From Bacteroidales bacterium (GTDB lineage Bacteria > Bacteroidota > Bacteroidia > Bacteroidales > Tenuifilaceae): a stretch of 64,000 nt of DNA. The notes beneath the pieces are model-generated. The model searched no databases and was not told the origin of the DNA. It was given only the letters and a program-made list of their open reading frames with translations. Made by a program: the position numbers and the translations under genes. The DNA is taken from contig JACJXD010000002.1 in assembly GCA_020636845.1 (NCBI GenBank), positions 62,001-126,000 on the forward strand. Direction: 5' to 3'. Below, piece after piece: positions 8,447 to 15,808 of this stretch. How positions within the stretch are numbered: the first letter of the stretch is position 1; each line of letters opens with the position of its first letter.

Positions 8447-10765
8447 TTAAAACCGACTTCCGAGTACAATTAAGAAAAATCTACCGGGACCAACAGCTCC
8501 TTTGTTATCGTAAATTTGCTCGTCGAAAATATTCTGAATGCTGAAAGTTGCGCTTAGTGTTTTAAAGAAATCGCGCGAAAATTTCAGGTCAACGGTGAAT
8601 GTTGCCGGATACTTGTCGGATAAAACAATATCGTCGTAAACGTTTTGATCGTTCACGTACATTTCGCCAACATACTTACAGGTAACGCCAAAATTTACAA
8701 CTTTCGACTGCATTAATGCACCTAGCGAAAATGAGTGTGCTGGAACGTCGGTTAAATACTTTCCGGTTAAATCGGTGGGATCGTTTTCCGAAATAGGCGT
8801 GTATTTATCTATTTTGGAAGAATTGTAAGCGTAATTGCCAAATATGTTCAGGTTCTTAACAGGACTAACCGAAATTTCCGCCTCAACTCCATAAATTTTA
8901 ACGTTGGAAATGTTGGAGCGAATCATTATTGGACGAGCACCATATCCCATATCAATACTATCGCCGGTGGAAACGTAATAGAGAAAATCGCGTCCTAGTG
9001 ACATATACGTGCTTGCCGAAAGTTTTATCCAGTCAACGGGACGATAATCGCCGCCAATTTCAAAATTGTCCAAATACTCCGGTTTTAAATCTGGATTGGC
9101 AACCTTAAGGCCTCCTTTTATTCGCCCTGTTCTGCAAAGGTCGTCTAAAACCGATGGACGGAAACCCCTGCTGTAACTTACATAAACTCTGGAATAATCG
9201 CCCGGTTTATACTGTAACGACACCCTTGGGCTAAAAGCGCCCCAAACCTTATCGGATAAATTCGAAAACTGATACTGATCCAAATAATTTGTTTCTGCCG
9301 AAGGCATGTTTATTATAAAAGCGCCATCATAGTATCGGGCTAAATCGTAACGCAAGCCAACATCAATTTTAAGTTTTTCCGAAAACGTTGAAATTTCATC
9401 TTCAAGGTAAACTCCATAAAAATTTATCTTTCCTTTATTGTCAACCTTGTCGGTAGAGGTGTAATAAATGTCCGAAGCGTTAACAGCACCATTACGAATG
9501 TCGAATCCTCCGCTAATTTTATGCCTTTTTAGCGAATAATTGGCCGATGACATTAACCCGTAATCCGTTCTGTCCGAAGTTACGTTATACCATGTGTAAT
9601 CGTCCTTAATCCATTCGTTAACCTTTTTGTAATTTTCGAAGAGGTAGAATACCGAAGCGTTCCATGCCAATTTCCCGGATTTACCCTTAACAGTCGATCG
9701 AAGTTGATAGGTATCGTGATCGACTGTATTCCCTTCGGATTGGTAATATTTTTCACCTGTTCCCCGTCTGTCGTTGTAACCTGTGACATCTATTTCCGCT
9801 TGAATTTTATCGCCATTCTGAAATCCCGTTTTCAGGTTTAATGCCTCTTCGCTAAAGTTGGATTTGGTTACATACTGTCCCAGTGCAATTCTGTCGGCTT
9901 CCGATTGTGTTATATAACCGCTACTTTGACGGTAGAAACCATTGGCAGCCCAGTAAAAGTGCTTTATGGTATCGATTCCTAACTTACCTCCAAAATTTGC
10001 TCTACAGCCATAAGTGTTATACGTGCCATACTCGGTAGAAACTTTTCCTTCGAATTTCTTTTGCGGGGACCGGGTTATAACATTTATTACTCCACCCATT
10101 GCATTTCCTCCATAAATGGCAGAACTAGGACCTTTTACAACCTCTACTTTTTCTACATCGGCAGTAGAGATTAGGTTCCAGTTAACGGAGCCTCCATCGG
10201 CTTTGTTTACCGGAATTCCATCGATTAAAACCAGCGTACGGGCTTGCTCGTTTCCACTTAACCCTCGCATGGTTACCGACGATTTGTGAGAAAACGATCC
10301 AAACGAACGGCTTACCTGAACGCCGGGAATTAGCGATAAATACTCGTCAACCGTTTGCCCTACCGTTAGTTGCAACTTCTCGGGACTAATTATATCGATT
10401 CTTCCGGGAATTTGACTGATTTTGTTTTCGGTTCGAGTTGCCGTTACCACAATCTCGTCGATAAAAATTTTATCTTCAACAAGATTTACATTAACGGTTT
10501 TATTTTCCCCTTTAGATACTGCAATGTTTTGTACAAACTTTCGGTAACCGATTACCGAAACTTCCATTTTATAGGTTCCCGGTTGCAACGTTGAAATGTT
10601 AAAATATCCTTTTTCGTTACTGGCAATGCCAACTTTGCCAACAACCACATTTGCACCTGCAAGACCTTCTCCTGTTTTTGCGTCGCGGACGTATCCGTTA
10701 ATTCCGGTTTGTGCAAAAACCATAATGGGGAAAAGAAGGAATATCAGAATTATTTTGAACTTCAT
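8447..10765 (-). CDS. TonB-dependent outer-membrane receptor
   Basis: The start is set at the ATG at 10765, giving MKFKIILIFLLFPIMVFAQ as the signal peptide and a 772-residue protein. The longer frame begins inside the upstream gene. After the signal come a carboxypeptidase-like regulatory beta-domain (TGINGYVRDAKTGEGLAGANVVV), a plug (DEIVVTATRTENKISQIPGRIDIIS, VLIDGIPVNKADGG, VEVVKGPSSAIYGGNAMGGVINVIT) and a 22-strand-type barrel ending in FLIVLGSRF with terminal aromatic residue. The class imports siderophores, haem, cobalamin, metals or peptides. The preceding lipoprotein stops one base before this ATG, so the pair is tightly coupled and likely works together. The ligand cannot be read from the sequence. 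Confidence 0.93.
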   Translation of the reverse strand: MKFKIILIFLLFPIMVFAQTGINGYVRDAKTGEGLAGANVVVGKVGIASNEKGYFNISTLQPGTYKMEVSVIGYRKFVQNIAVSKGENKTVNVNLVEDKIFIDEIVVTATRTENKISQIPGRIDIISPEKLQLTVGQTVDEYLSLIPGVQVSRSFGSFSHKSSVTMRGLSGNEQARTLVLIDGIPVNKADGGSVNWNLISTADVEKVEVVKGPSSAIYGGNAMGGVINVITRSPQKKFEGKVSTEYGTYNTYGCRANFGGKLGIDTIKHFYWAANGFYRQSSGYITQSEADRIALGQYVTKSNFSEEALNLKTGFQNGDKIQAEIDVTGYNDRRGTGEKYYQSEGNTVDHDTYQLRSTVKGKSGKLAWNASVFYLFENYKKVNEWIKDDYTWYNVTSDRTDYGLMSSANYSLKRHKISGGFDIRNGAVNASDIYYTSTDKVDNKGKINFYGVYLEDEISTFSEKLKIDVGLRYDLARYYDGAFIINMPSAETNYLDQYQFSNLSDKVWGAFSPRVSLQYKPGDYSRVYVSYSRGFRPSVLDDLCRTGRIKGGLKVANPDLKPEYLDNFEIGGDYRPVDWIKLSASTYMSLGRDFLYYVSTGDSIDMGYGARPIMIRSNISNVKIYGVEAEISVSPVKNLNIFGNYAYNSSKIDKYTPISENDPTDLTGKYLTDVPAHSFSLGALMQSKVVNFGVTCKYVGEMYVNDQNVYDDIVLSDKYPATFTVDLKFSRDFFKTLSATFSIQNIFDEQIYDNKGAVGPGRFFLIVLGSRF

Positions 10766-10766
10766 T

Positions 10767-11681
10767 TTACTGCTGAATTTTAATCTCAAGTTCCATATAT
10801 CCATCATCGACGGTATCGGAATGTATCACATAAATTAAACCGTACTTATCGTTACCGGTTTTAAAAGGAATTATTTTCCCTGTGTAGCAATACTTACACA
10901 AACCGCTAATGTTTCCGGGATTAAAAGAGTTTACGATTAAGCTGTCGTTTTGAGCATTGTTAAAATCTTCCAACTTAACCAAATCGTTATCCGACGAATA
11001 ATAATCGTAGTATATGTTGTTTTTTACGCTCCAATTCGAGATAAAAGGATAAAATGAATTAGGCGAAGTTGTTCCCGTATATCCGGGACAGCACAAGGTT
11101 GGAGACATAACTCCGCTGGTTTGGTAAACAAAGCCTAATAAGTAGATGTCTGCTTCATGCCCAGCAACAGAACTACCATCGTAAGTCAATCCATTATACG
11201 GATCCAATAAGTATGGGAAATTGGTATTCTTTTGCATTCCTATTTTTAGTGAAGCGTAATGGTATATTGGGCCATAAGCAGAACCTGAACCTAAGTTAAT
11301 AGTTCTTGTAACTTTTGCAGAATCCCGATTGGCATTCATAACAAAGAATTCCCAGACCTCAACCTGTGCAGACAGTTTAGTTTGAGAAATGTCTAAGTCC
11401 AAACCTCCTTCGGTAATGTAAATTCCCCGATCTATTTCACAATTTCTTACACCGTCGGCAATTCGGGTAACTCGCAAGTAAGTAAGCGGAGCGCTTCCTG
11501 TTGTAGCGGTTATTCCAAATACTAACTTTCCGCCAATCGGGACAGCGGCGTCGTTTGCCGTGTAATCCGATCCGTTTTTTAAGACGATGATGGGCGAAAA
11601 ATCTTTTTCTTCATCCTTTTTACACTGTGTAAAAGCAAGAAAAAAAAGAACTAGTAAAAGTGCATTTCGTATGTTTAGCAT
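10767..11681 (-). CDS. Lipoprotein partner of the TonB receptor
   Basis: I use the ATG at 11681, where MLNIRNALLLVLFFLAFTQC is a clean lipoprotein signal (lipobox AFTQC). The longer frame starts in the terminator-like hairpin. The mature part of about 285 residues has an Ig-like opening (PIIVLKNGSDYTANDAAVPIGG) and then a region that ends in GYMELEIKIQQ. That ending resembles GWIKIELKLKKITQ in the next lipoprotein, so the two C-terminal modules are probably related. The stop overlaps the receptor start region (one base between TAA and ATG). A surface-exposed ligand-capture role beside the receptor is a reasonable inference; HmuY-like haem binding was considered but its signature was not seen. 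Confidence 0.75.
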   Translation of the reverse strand: MLNIRNALLLVLFFLAFTQCKKDEEKDFSPIIVLKNGSDYTANDAAVPIGGKLVFGITATTGSAPLTYLRVTRIADGVRNCEIDRGIYITEGGLDLDISQTKLSAQVEVWEFFVMNANRDSAKVTRTINLGSGSAYGPIYHYASLKIGMQKNTNFPYLLDPYNGLTYDGSSVAGHEADIYLLGFVYQTSGVMSPTLCCPGYTGTTSPNSFYPFISNWSVKNNIYYDYYSSDNDLVKLEDFNNAQNDSLIVNSFNPGNISGLCKYCYTGKIIPFKTGNDKYGLIYVIHSDTVDDGYMELEIKIQQ

Positions 11682-11683
11682 TT

Positions 11684-11732
11684 TGAATAAAAAAATTGCA
11701 CCCCAACCCACTTTTCATGGAATAGGGTGCAG
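11684..11732 (-). terminator. Hairpin and T-run inside the lipoprotein-receptor unit
   Basis: Read on the minus strand, TGCACCC pairs with GGGTGCA around a loop of about 20 bases. AATTTTTTTATTC follows directly, the layout of an intrinsic terminator. It falls between the first lipoprotein (11750-12346) and the second lipoprotein with its receptor, so it could act as a partial terminator giving more of the upstream product. Confidence 0.5.
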
Positions 11733-11749
11733 ATTATTATGATCAGAAA

Positions 11750-12346
11750 TTACTGGGTAATCTTTTTAAGTTTAAGTTCAATTTTTATCCAACCTGTTTC
11801 TCCTTCCGGATCGCTGACTGCTAAAACCTTGAATAATCCGTAAGTTCCGTCCTGAGTTTTGAAAGCATAAATATCGTCAACCTTTAACACTTTGGCTTTT
11901 TTATAGAAAGAAACGCTATCATAATATGTCTCAATTACTGCATCATCTTGCTTAATTTGATCGAATTGATCAACTGTTAGCGATTCTGCGCTCACCTGGC
12001 AAAATGTTGTAAGATTTTTTGTTGTCCAATTATCTGGAGCAGTTTCGTCGGTGAAAATTCCGGTAATTTTTGATCCGGGTGAAGCTATTGTTGTGTAATT
12101 CTGATGGGTGTCATCGAATTCATAAAAGCAGAGTAAATCTATGTTCTCTTGATTGTTGTAAGCGGTTTCCTGAGTATAAACTTTATTTTCAGAAATTGAG
12201 TAAAATGAGCCAATACTTGTGTTGGACTGCGCACCTAAAGTTACAATCAATTTTGAAGATCCATTATCGTCATCATCGCTGCATGAACCTAATGTAAAAA
12301 CAGCCAACAAGGCCAACAAGAAAAATTTTGTGTAGTTCGATTTCAT
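11750..12346 (-). CDS. Lipoprotein, first gene of the receptor unit
   Basis: The 198-residue protein has a signal peptide with lipobox LGSC (Cys22) and a run of aspartates after it (SDDDDN), an outer-membrane lipoprotein sorting style. The mature region begins KLIVTLGAQSNTSIGSFYSI and contains ENIDLLCFYEFDD and DGTYGLFKVLAVSDPEG. This pattern recurs in small Bacteroidota lipoproteins near TonB receptors, but I cannot tie it to a named family. Its C terminus resembles that of the downstream lipoprotein. It probably leads the transcript that ends with the receptor gene, with partial termination after it. Confidence 0.75.
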   Translation of the reverse strand: MKSNYTKFFLLALLAVFTLGSCSDDDDNGSSKLIVTLGAQSNTSIGSFYSISENKVYTQETAYNNQENIDLLCFYEFDDTHQNYTTIASPGSKITGIFTDETAPDNWTTKNLTTFCQVSAESLTVDQFDQIKQDDAVIETYYDSVSFYKKAKVLKVDDIYAFKTQDGTYGLFKVLAVSDPEGETGWIKIELKLKKITQ

Positions 12347-12534
12347 AACTTATAGTTTTTGGTTTTGGTTAAAGTTGATATGTATTGTTTTACATATCGA
12401 AGGCAAATGTAAAAATTTACTTCAAACAAAGTATTTTTAAATAGAAGTTTTTAGTGAAACAAGTACAGTTCCCAATATTATCAAAGGAGTTATTGATTTT
12501 AGATTTCTTATATAATTTTTTGGGATAAAATAGA

Positions 12535-12572
12535 GATAATTAAAAAGCCAACACTAGTATTTAATGTTGGCT
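12535..12572 (-). terminator. Terminator of the tRNA-Gln transcript
   Basis: An 8-bp stem (AGCCAACA and its complement, 12546-12553 and 12565-12572) is followed on the minus strand by TTTTTAATTATC. It lies about 30 bases past the 3' end of the tRNA. Confidence 0.8.
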
Positions 12573-12604
12573 AAATTTCGTCTTGCGGACTTTGTGCAAT
12601 CTTG

Positions 12605-12675
12605 TTGACCTACCAGGATTCGAACCTGGACTGACAGAACCAAAATCTGCTGTGCTACCATTACACAATAGGTCA
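12605..12675 (-). tRNA. tRNA-Gln (anticodon TTG)
   Basis: The minus strand folds into a full cloverleaf. The acceptor arms are TGACCTA and TAGGTCA, the D stem is GTGT/GCAC, the anticodon stem is GCAGA/TCTGT with loop TTTTGGT, and the T arm is CCAGG-TTCGAAT-CCTGG. Anticodon TTG reads CAA glutamine codons. The discriminator base is A at 12605. CCA is not encoded. Confidence 0.95.
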
Positions 12676-12760
12676 ATCGTATGCTTTTCCCAAAGCGTTG
12701 CAAAATTAGCACAAAGTTTTCTTTTTGCAAATTTTTTGCCTTAAACTTTCAATATGGTGT

Positions 12761-14335
12761 TTATCGTATAGATGGTTGTAACCCACTGTTAGTCATGATC
12801 CACTTTTTCCCAGTTAACTCATCGGGCCAATATTCGGTTTGGGGCTGATCCTGATCGAGTATTGAAACAGCACTAGAATCGATATAAAGTTTATATCCAA
12901 CAGGAAGCAAAAATTCAATCGAGACATGTTGATTTTTCCATACTGCCGGATTTTGAACGATGAACAAGTTGTCGAAATTTACAATCGTGTCGTTAATGGC
13001 ATACTCATAATCGATTTTAGAAGCATTTTCACGGGCATTCTTTGTACTAAATCCTCTGGAAAACTTGGTAATTATGAGTTGAGGTTCCGATCCTGATGTC
13101 TTTTCAATAATAAGTCTTGGTTTTCCAACTAGCATATACTTGTTATCATCCTTGTAAACTTTAATATTATACAAGGATACAGCGTCGTACCGGTTTAAGG
13201 AGTCCACATGTACAACGCTACTCGATTTGAGGTATAGCGTTTTGGTACTATTTACCTTTAATTCGTTAAGGCTAACATTTTTATTTACCTGCGAAGAAAT
13301 GTTCAGGTTACGTGCCTGAAAAAAAACTACCAATGCTAACGTTACAACGGCCAGAACCCATAGTACGGAGCTGACTATTCCAATGGCTCCGTCGTTGGCT
13401 TTAAAGCGAAACAGTATTCTAAACCCAGCATAAATAAGTGCAAGTATAGGAATTGCCAGTATTAGAAAAATTGGGATGGTTACCCATAGACTACTGGAAA
13501 TTTCGAAAACGGATGTTATTATGCTACCAAGAGCAAACCCCGTAGAATTTGGAACAAACCAGCCAATAAATGCGCTACCAAAGAAAAGCACTCCTAATAC
13601 AGTAAAAAATAGTATTAACATGGATAGTATTAGCGTAACGCCTATAATTGCCGCAATAACCTTTATAATAACCAAAAATATCCTAGCCAGAACATTTACT
13701 ATTTGTTTAATAACATTAACGATTTTTGAAACAAACTTTTTATTACCTTCTGTCTTTATATTTTGTCCAATATCTTTAAATTCATTATTTAAATTGTTTT
13801 TTATGTTTTTAATGGTAATAGGAGTACCTTTCATTTCTAGCCGTTGTTTTGGAGTAAGCGCTCGTGGAGTTATAATCCAGAAAATTATGTATAGTAATAT
13901 GCCAAAGCCTTTGGCAAGTGAAAGAATTATAAATAAGATTCTAAAAACAATAGGATCGATATCAAAGTAGTTGCCTAGGCCAGAACAAACTCCGGCAAAA
14001 ATAGATCCTTCAGGATCGCGATAAATGCGACGTAATGGTCGCGCATACTGTCGTTCTTCGTTTTTATCGGAATAATTTCCCGAAATATCTTCGGGATTTC
14101 CCAACTGTTTAAGGACCTTCTCGATAACAGAAAAGTCAACAACTTCGTTTTCACCATTATATTCTGCAATGAGTTCCGAAATTCTCTCCTCAACATCTTC
14201 CAATATTTCCTTTGCTTCGCTACTGTTTCCTAATTGAGCCTTTAATTTATCGAGGTATGATGAAAGTTTCAAATAGGCATCATCATCCAATATGTATGCA
14301 AAGCCGCCTATACTTACTTTTATTGTTTTTTTCAT
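12761..14335 (-). CDS. PspC-domain membrane protein with extended C-terminal region
   Basis: This 524-residue protein has three parts. Residues 1-95 are a polar module seen again at the start of the 185-residue neighbour (MKKTIKVSIGGFAYILDDDA against MKRTVTVSLNGNAFELEDDA). The PspC domain follows at about 100-160 (RRIYRDPEGSIFAGVCSGLG, FDIDPIVFRILFIILSLAKG). The rest holds several membrane helices (about 215-350) and a periplasmic beta-rich tail. PspC proteins sense or relay envelope stress. It is the last gene of a three-gene unit with a PadR regulator and a short PspC protein. The tail resembles the DUF2807-like adhesin-type beta-helices attached to PspC in Bacteroidota, but that is an inference. 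Confidence 0.85.
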   Translation of the reverse strand: MKKTIKVSIGGFAYILDDDAYLKLSSYLDKLKAQLGNSSEAKEILEDVEERISELIAEYNGENEVVDFSVIEKVLKQLGNPEDISGNYSDKNEERQYARPLRRIYRDPEGSIFAGVCSGLGNYFDIDPIVFRILFIILSLAKGFGILLYIIFWIITPRALTPKQRLEMKGTPITIKNIKNNLNNEFKDIGQNIKTEGNKKFVSKIVNVIKQIVNVLARIFLVIIKVIAAIIGVTLILSMLILFFTVLGVLFFGSAFIGWFVPNSTGFALGSIITSVFEISSSLWVTIPIFLILAIPILALIYAGFRILFRFKANDGAIGIVSSVLWVLAVVTLALVVFFQARNLNISSQVNKNVSLNELKVNSTKTLYLKSSSVVHVDSLNRYDAVSLYNIKVYKDDNKYMLVGKPRLIIEKTSGSEPQLIITKFSRGFSTKNARENASKIDYEYAINDTIVNFDNLFIVQNPAVWKNQHVSIEFLLPVGYKLYIDSSAVSILDQDQPQTEYWPDELTGKKWIMTNSGLQPSIR

Positions 14336-14366
14336 TTGTGGACTATTTTATTAAGTATTAAAAAAC

Positions 14367-14693
14367 CTACTGGTTAATTATTCTATTTACCGTATCGACC
14401 AATTCTTCCCAGCCACTTTGGAGATCTTTTAAGTAATTCTGTCCTAGGGGTGTTAGCGAATAGTATTTTCGTGGTGGCCCTTGAGGTGATTCTTCCCATC
14501 GGTAGTTAAGCAACCCTGCATTTTTTTGGCGGGTTAGTAAAGGATAAAGCGTTCCTTCCACAATTATCATTTTGGCTTCTTTGAGCTTCGAAATAAGATC
14601 GTTTGCGTAAGCATCGCCACGCGAAAGAACCGATAGAATACACAGTTCGAGTACTCCCTTACGCATTTGCTGTTTTGCGTTTTCTATTTCCAT
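14367..14693 (-). CDS. PadR-family transcriptional regulator
   Basis: The 108-residue winged-helix protein has the PadR signature: RKGVLELCILSVLSRGDAYANDLI, then IIVEGTLYPLLTRQKNAGLLNYRW and PPRKYYSLTPLGQNYL. The short length, without a long C-terminal dimer arm, is the subfamily-2 type. It starts two bases after the 185-residue PspC gene and is followed after 31 bases by the long PspC gene. It therefore probably represses its own operon, releasing under envelope stress. A dyad overlapping the operon promoter is a candidate target. Confidence 0.92.
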   Translation of the reverse strand: MEIENAKQQMRKGVLELCILSVLSRGDAYANDLISKLKEAKMIIVEGTLYPLLTRQKNAGLLNYRWEESPQGPPRKYYSLTPLGQNYLKDLQSGWEELVDTVNRIINQ

Positions 14694-14695
14694 TG

Positions 14696-15253
14696 CTATT
14701 TATTTTTCGATTCAAACTCTTTCCCAATTTTTTCTGCGGTAATGTCTTCCCCTTTCATTTCTAACTTTTGCACAGAGGTTATTGCAGGGGGAACTACAAT
14801 CCAAAGAATTAAGTAAACTAAGATTCCGCTACCAACCCAAATAGCAAGTAAAATGAATATTATTCGAAAAATAAGAGGATCGACATTCCAGTAATAACCC
14901 ATTCCGGAGCATACACCTCCTAAAACGCGATCGTCGATGTCACGATATAGTTTTCGGTATGTTTTCCCTGTATGCGGGTTTTCCGATTCTGTGCCATCGA
15001 TATTTCCTGGAGTTCCCATTATTTCTATTACTTTTTTTACCATTTCAACATTGATTACCTGTTTAGAAGTTACCGTGTACTCTGCAAAGTGTTCTGCAAT
15101 TCTTGCTTCAATATCTGCAATTATTTCGGACTTGCCTTCCTCTTTGCTAAAGTAACTGTCGAGTTGATTTAAGTAACTGTCAAGCAACTTAAAGGCATCA
15201 TCTTCTAGTTCAAAGGCATTCCCGTTTAAACTTACCGTTACTGTTCTTTTCAT
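14696..15253 (-). CDS. PspC-domain protein, short form
   Basis: The 185-residue protein has an N-terminal polar module (residues 1-95) and a PspC domain (about 103-165: YRKLYRDIDDRVLGGVCSGMG, VDPLIFRIIFILLAIWVGSG, VYLILWIVVPPA). A charged tail ends in KEFESKNK. It is a shortened paralogue of the 524-residue protein two genes on, sharing both modules in order; the two probably arose by duplication and could form mixed complexes at the inner membrane. It is first in the operon, so the regulator sits between the two paralogues rather than at the front. Confidence 0.9.
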   Translation of the reverse strand: MKRTVTVSLNGNAFELEDDAFKLLDSYLNQLDSYFSKEEGKSEIIADIEARIAEHFAEYTVTSKQVINVEMVKKVIEIMGTPGNIDGTESENPHTGKTYRKLYRDIDDRVLGGVCSGMGYYWNVDPLIFRIIFILLAIWVGSGILVYLILWIVVPPAITSVQKLEMKGEDITAEKIGKEFESKNK

Positions 15254-15304
15254 TACTGTATTATTTAGTCTGTACTAGTTTGCTATAAATTATAGTTTTG
15301 TTTT

Positions 15305-15340
15305 GCAAATATATTATATTGTATTATACTATGCAATACA
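15305..15340 (-). promoter_or_regulatory. Promoter and possible PadR operator of the PspC-PadR operon
   Basis: On the minus strand TATATTTG (15312-15305) matches the -7 consensus, with TTG at 15337-15335 about 22 bases upstream as a -33 box. A dyad TGTATT-n9-AATACA (15320-15340) overlaps the -33 side. PadR proteins commonly bind ATGT-n8-ACAT-type dyads, so this is a candidate operator; the match is suggestive only. Confidence 0.4.
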
Positions 15341-15808
15341 TAATACTGTTTTTTATATAAAATTAAAATTTATTATATATGTAATTATGAAACTGAATGT
15401 TACAAGTGTGCCTATGATTTTTATTTAGTTTAATGCGAGTTCAACGAAGTTGCTACGGGTATTTCAATTTCGCTTAGCACAGCAAGAATATTTTTATCCA
15501 ATGTTGAAAATCAATTGCATATTCTTATATCAAGTGTATGTTAATTCGGGCATTGCGTTATGTTTCTTACATCTAAGTAAATAATGAAAAAACACCAAGC
15601 CGTGGAACAAAATTTCGGAACAACATGAACTTTAAAAAAGAGGTGAAATGTTTTGGTGAAAAAAGTTGTTGTTTGTATTCAAATATTGGTTGTATGTCGA
15701 TACACTTGAAATAATAATTCAAATTTCTTTTTATAAAAAACCAAAGACCATACTTTGTTGCACTTTTAATAAAAATTTTTAAACCAACCTTTAATTAAAC
15801 TAACCAAA
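15341..15808. other. Intergenic region upstream of the secreted protease
   Basis: No credible gene lies here. It holds the 5' region of the plus-strand protease gene. ATACTTTG near 15752 is close to the -7 consensus but not exact. Confidence 0.5.

Noticed and set aside
10767..12346. HmuY-type haem-binding assignment for the receptor lipoproteins
   Set aside because: I could not find the family's characteristic segments; the position beside a TonB receptor alone is not enough.
13476..13970. 164-codon frame antisense to the long PspC gene
   Set aside because: It mirrors a strongly supported gene with membrane helices; such antisense frames are common and this one has no family features.
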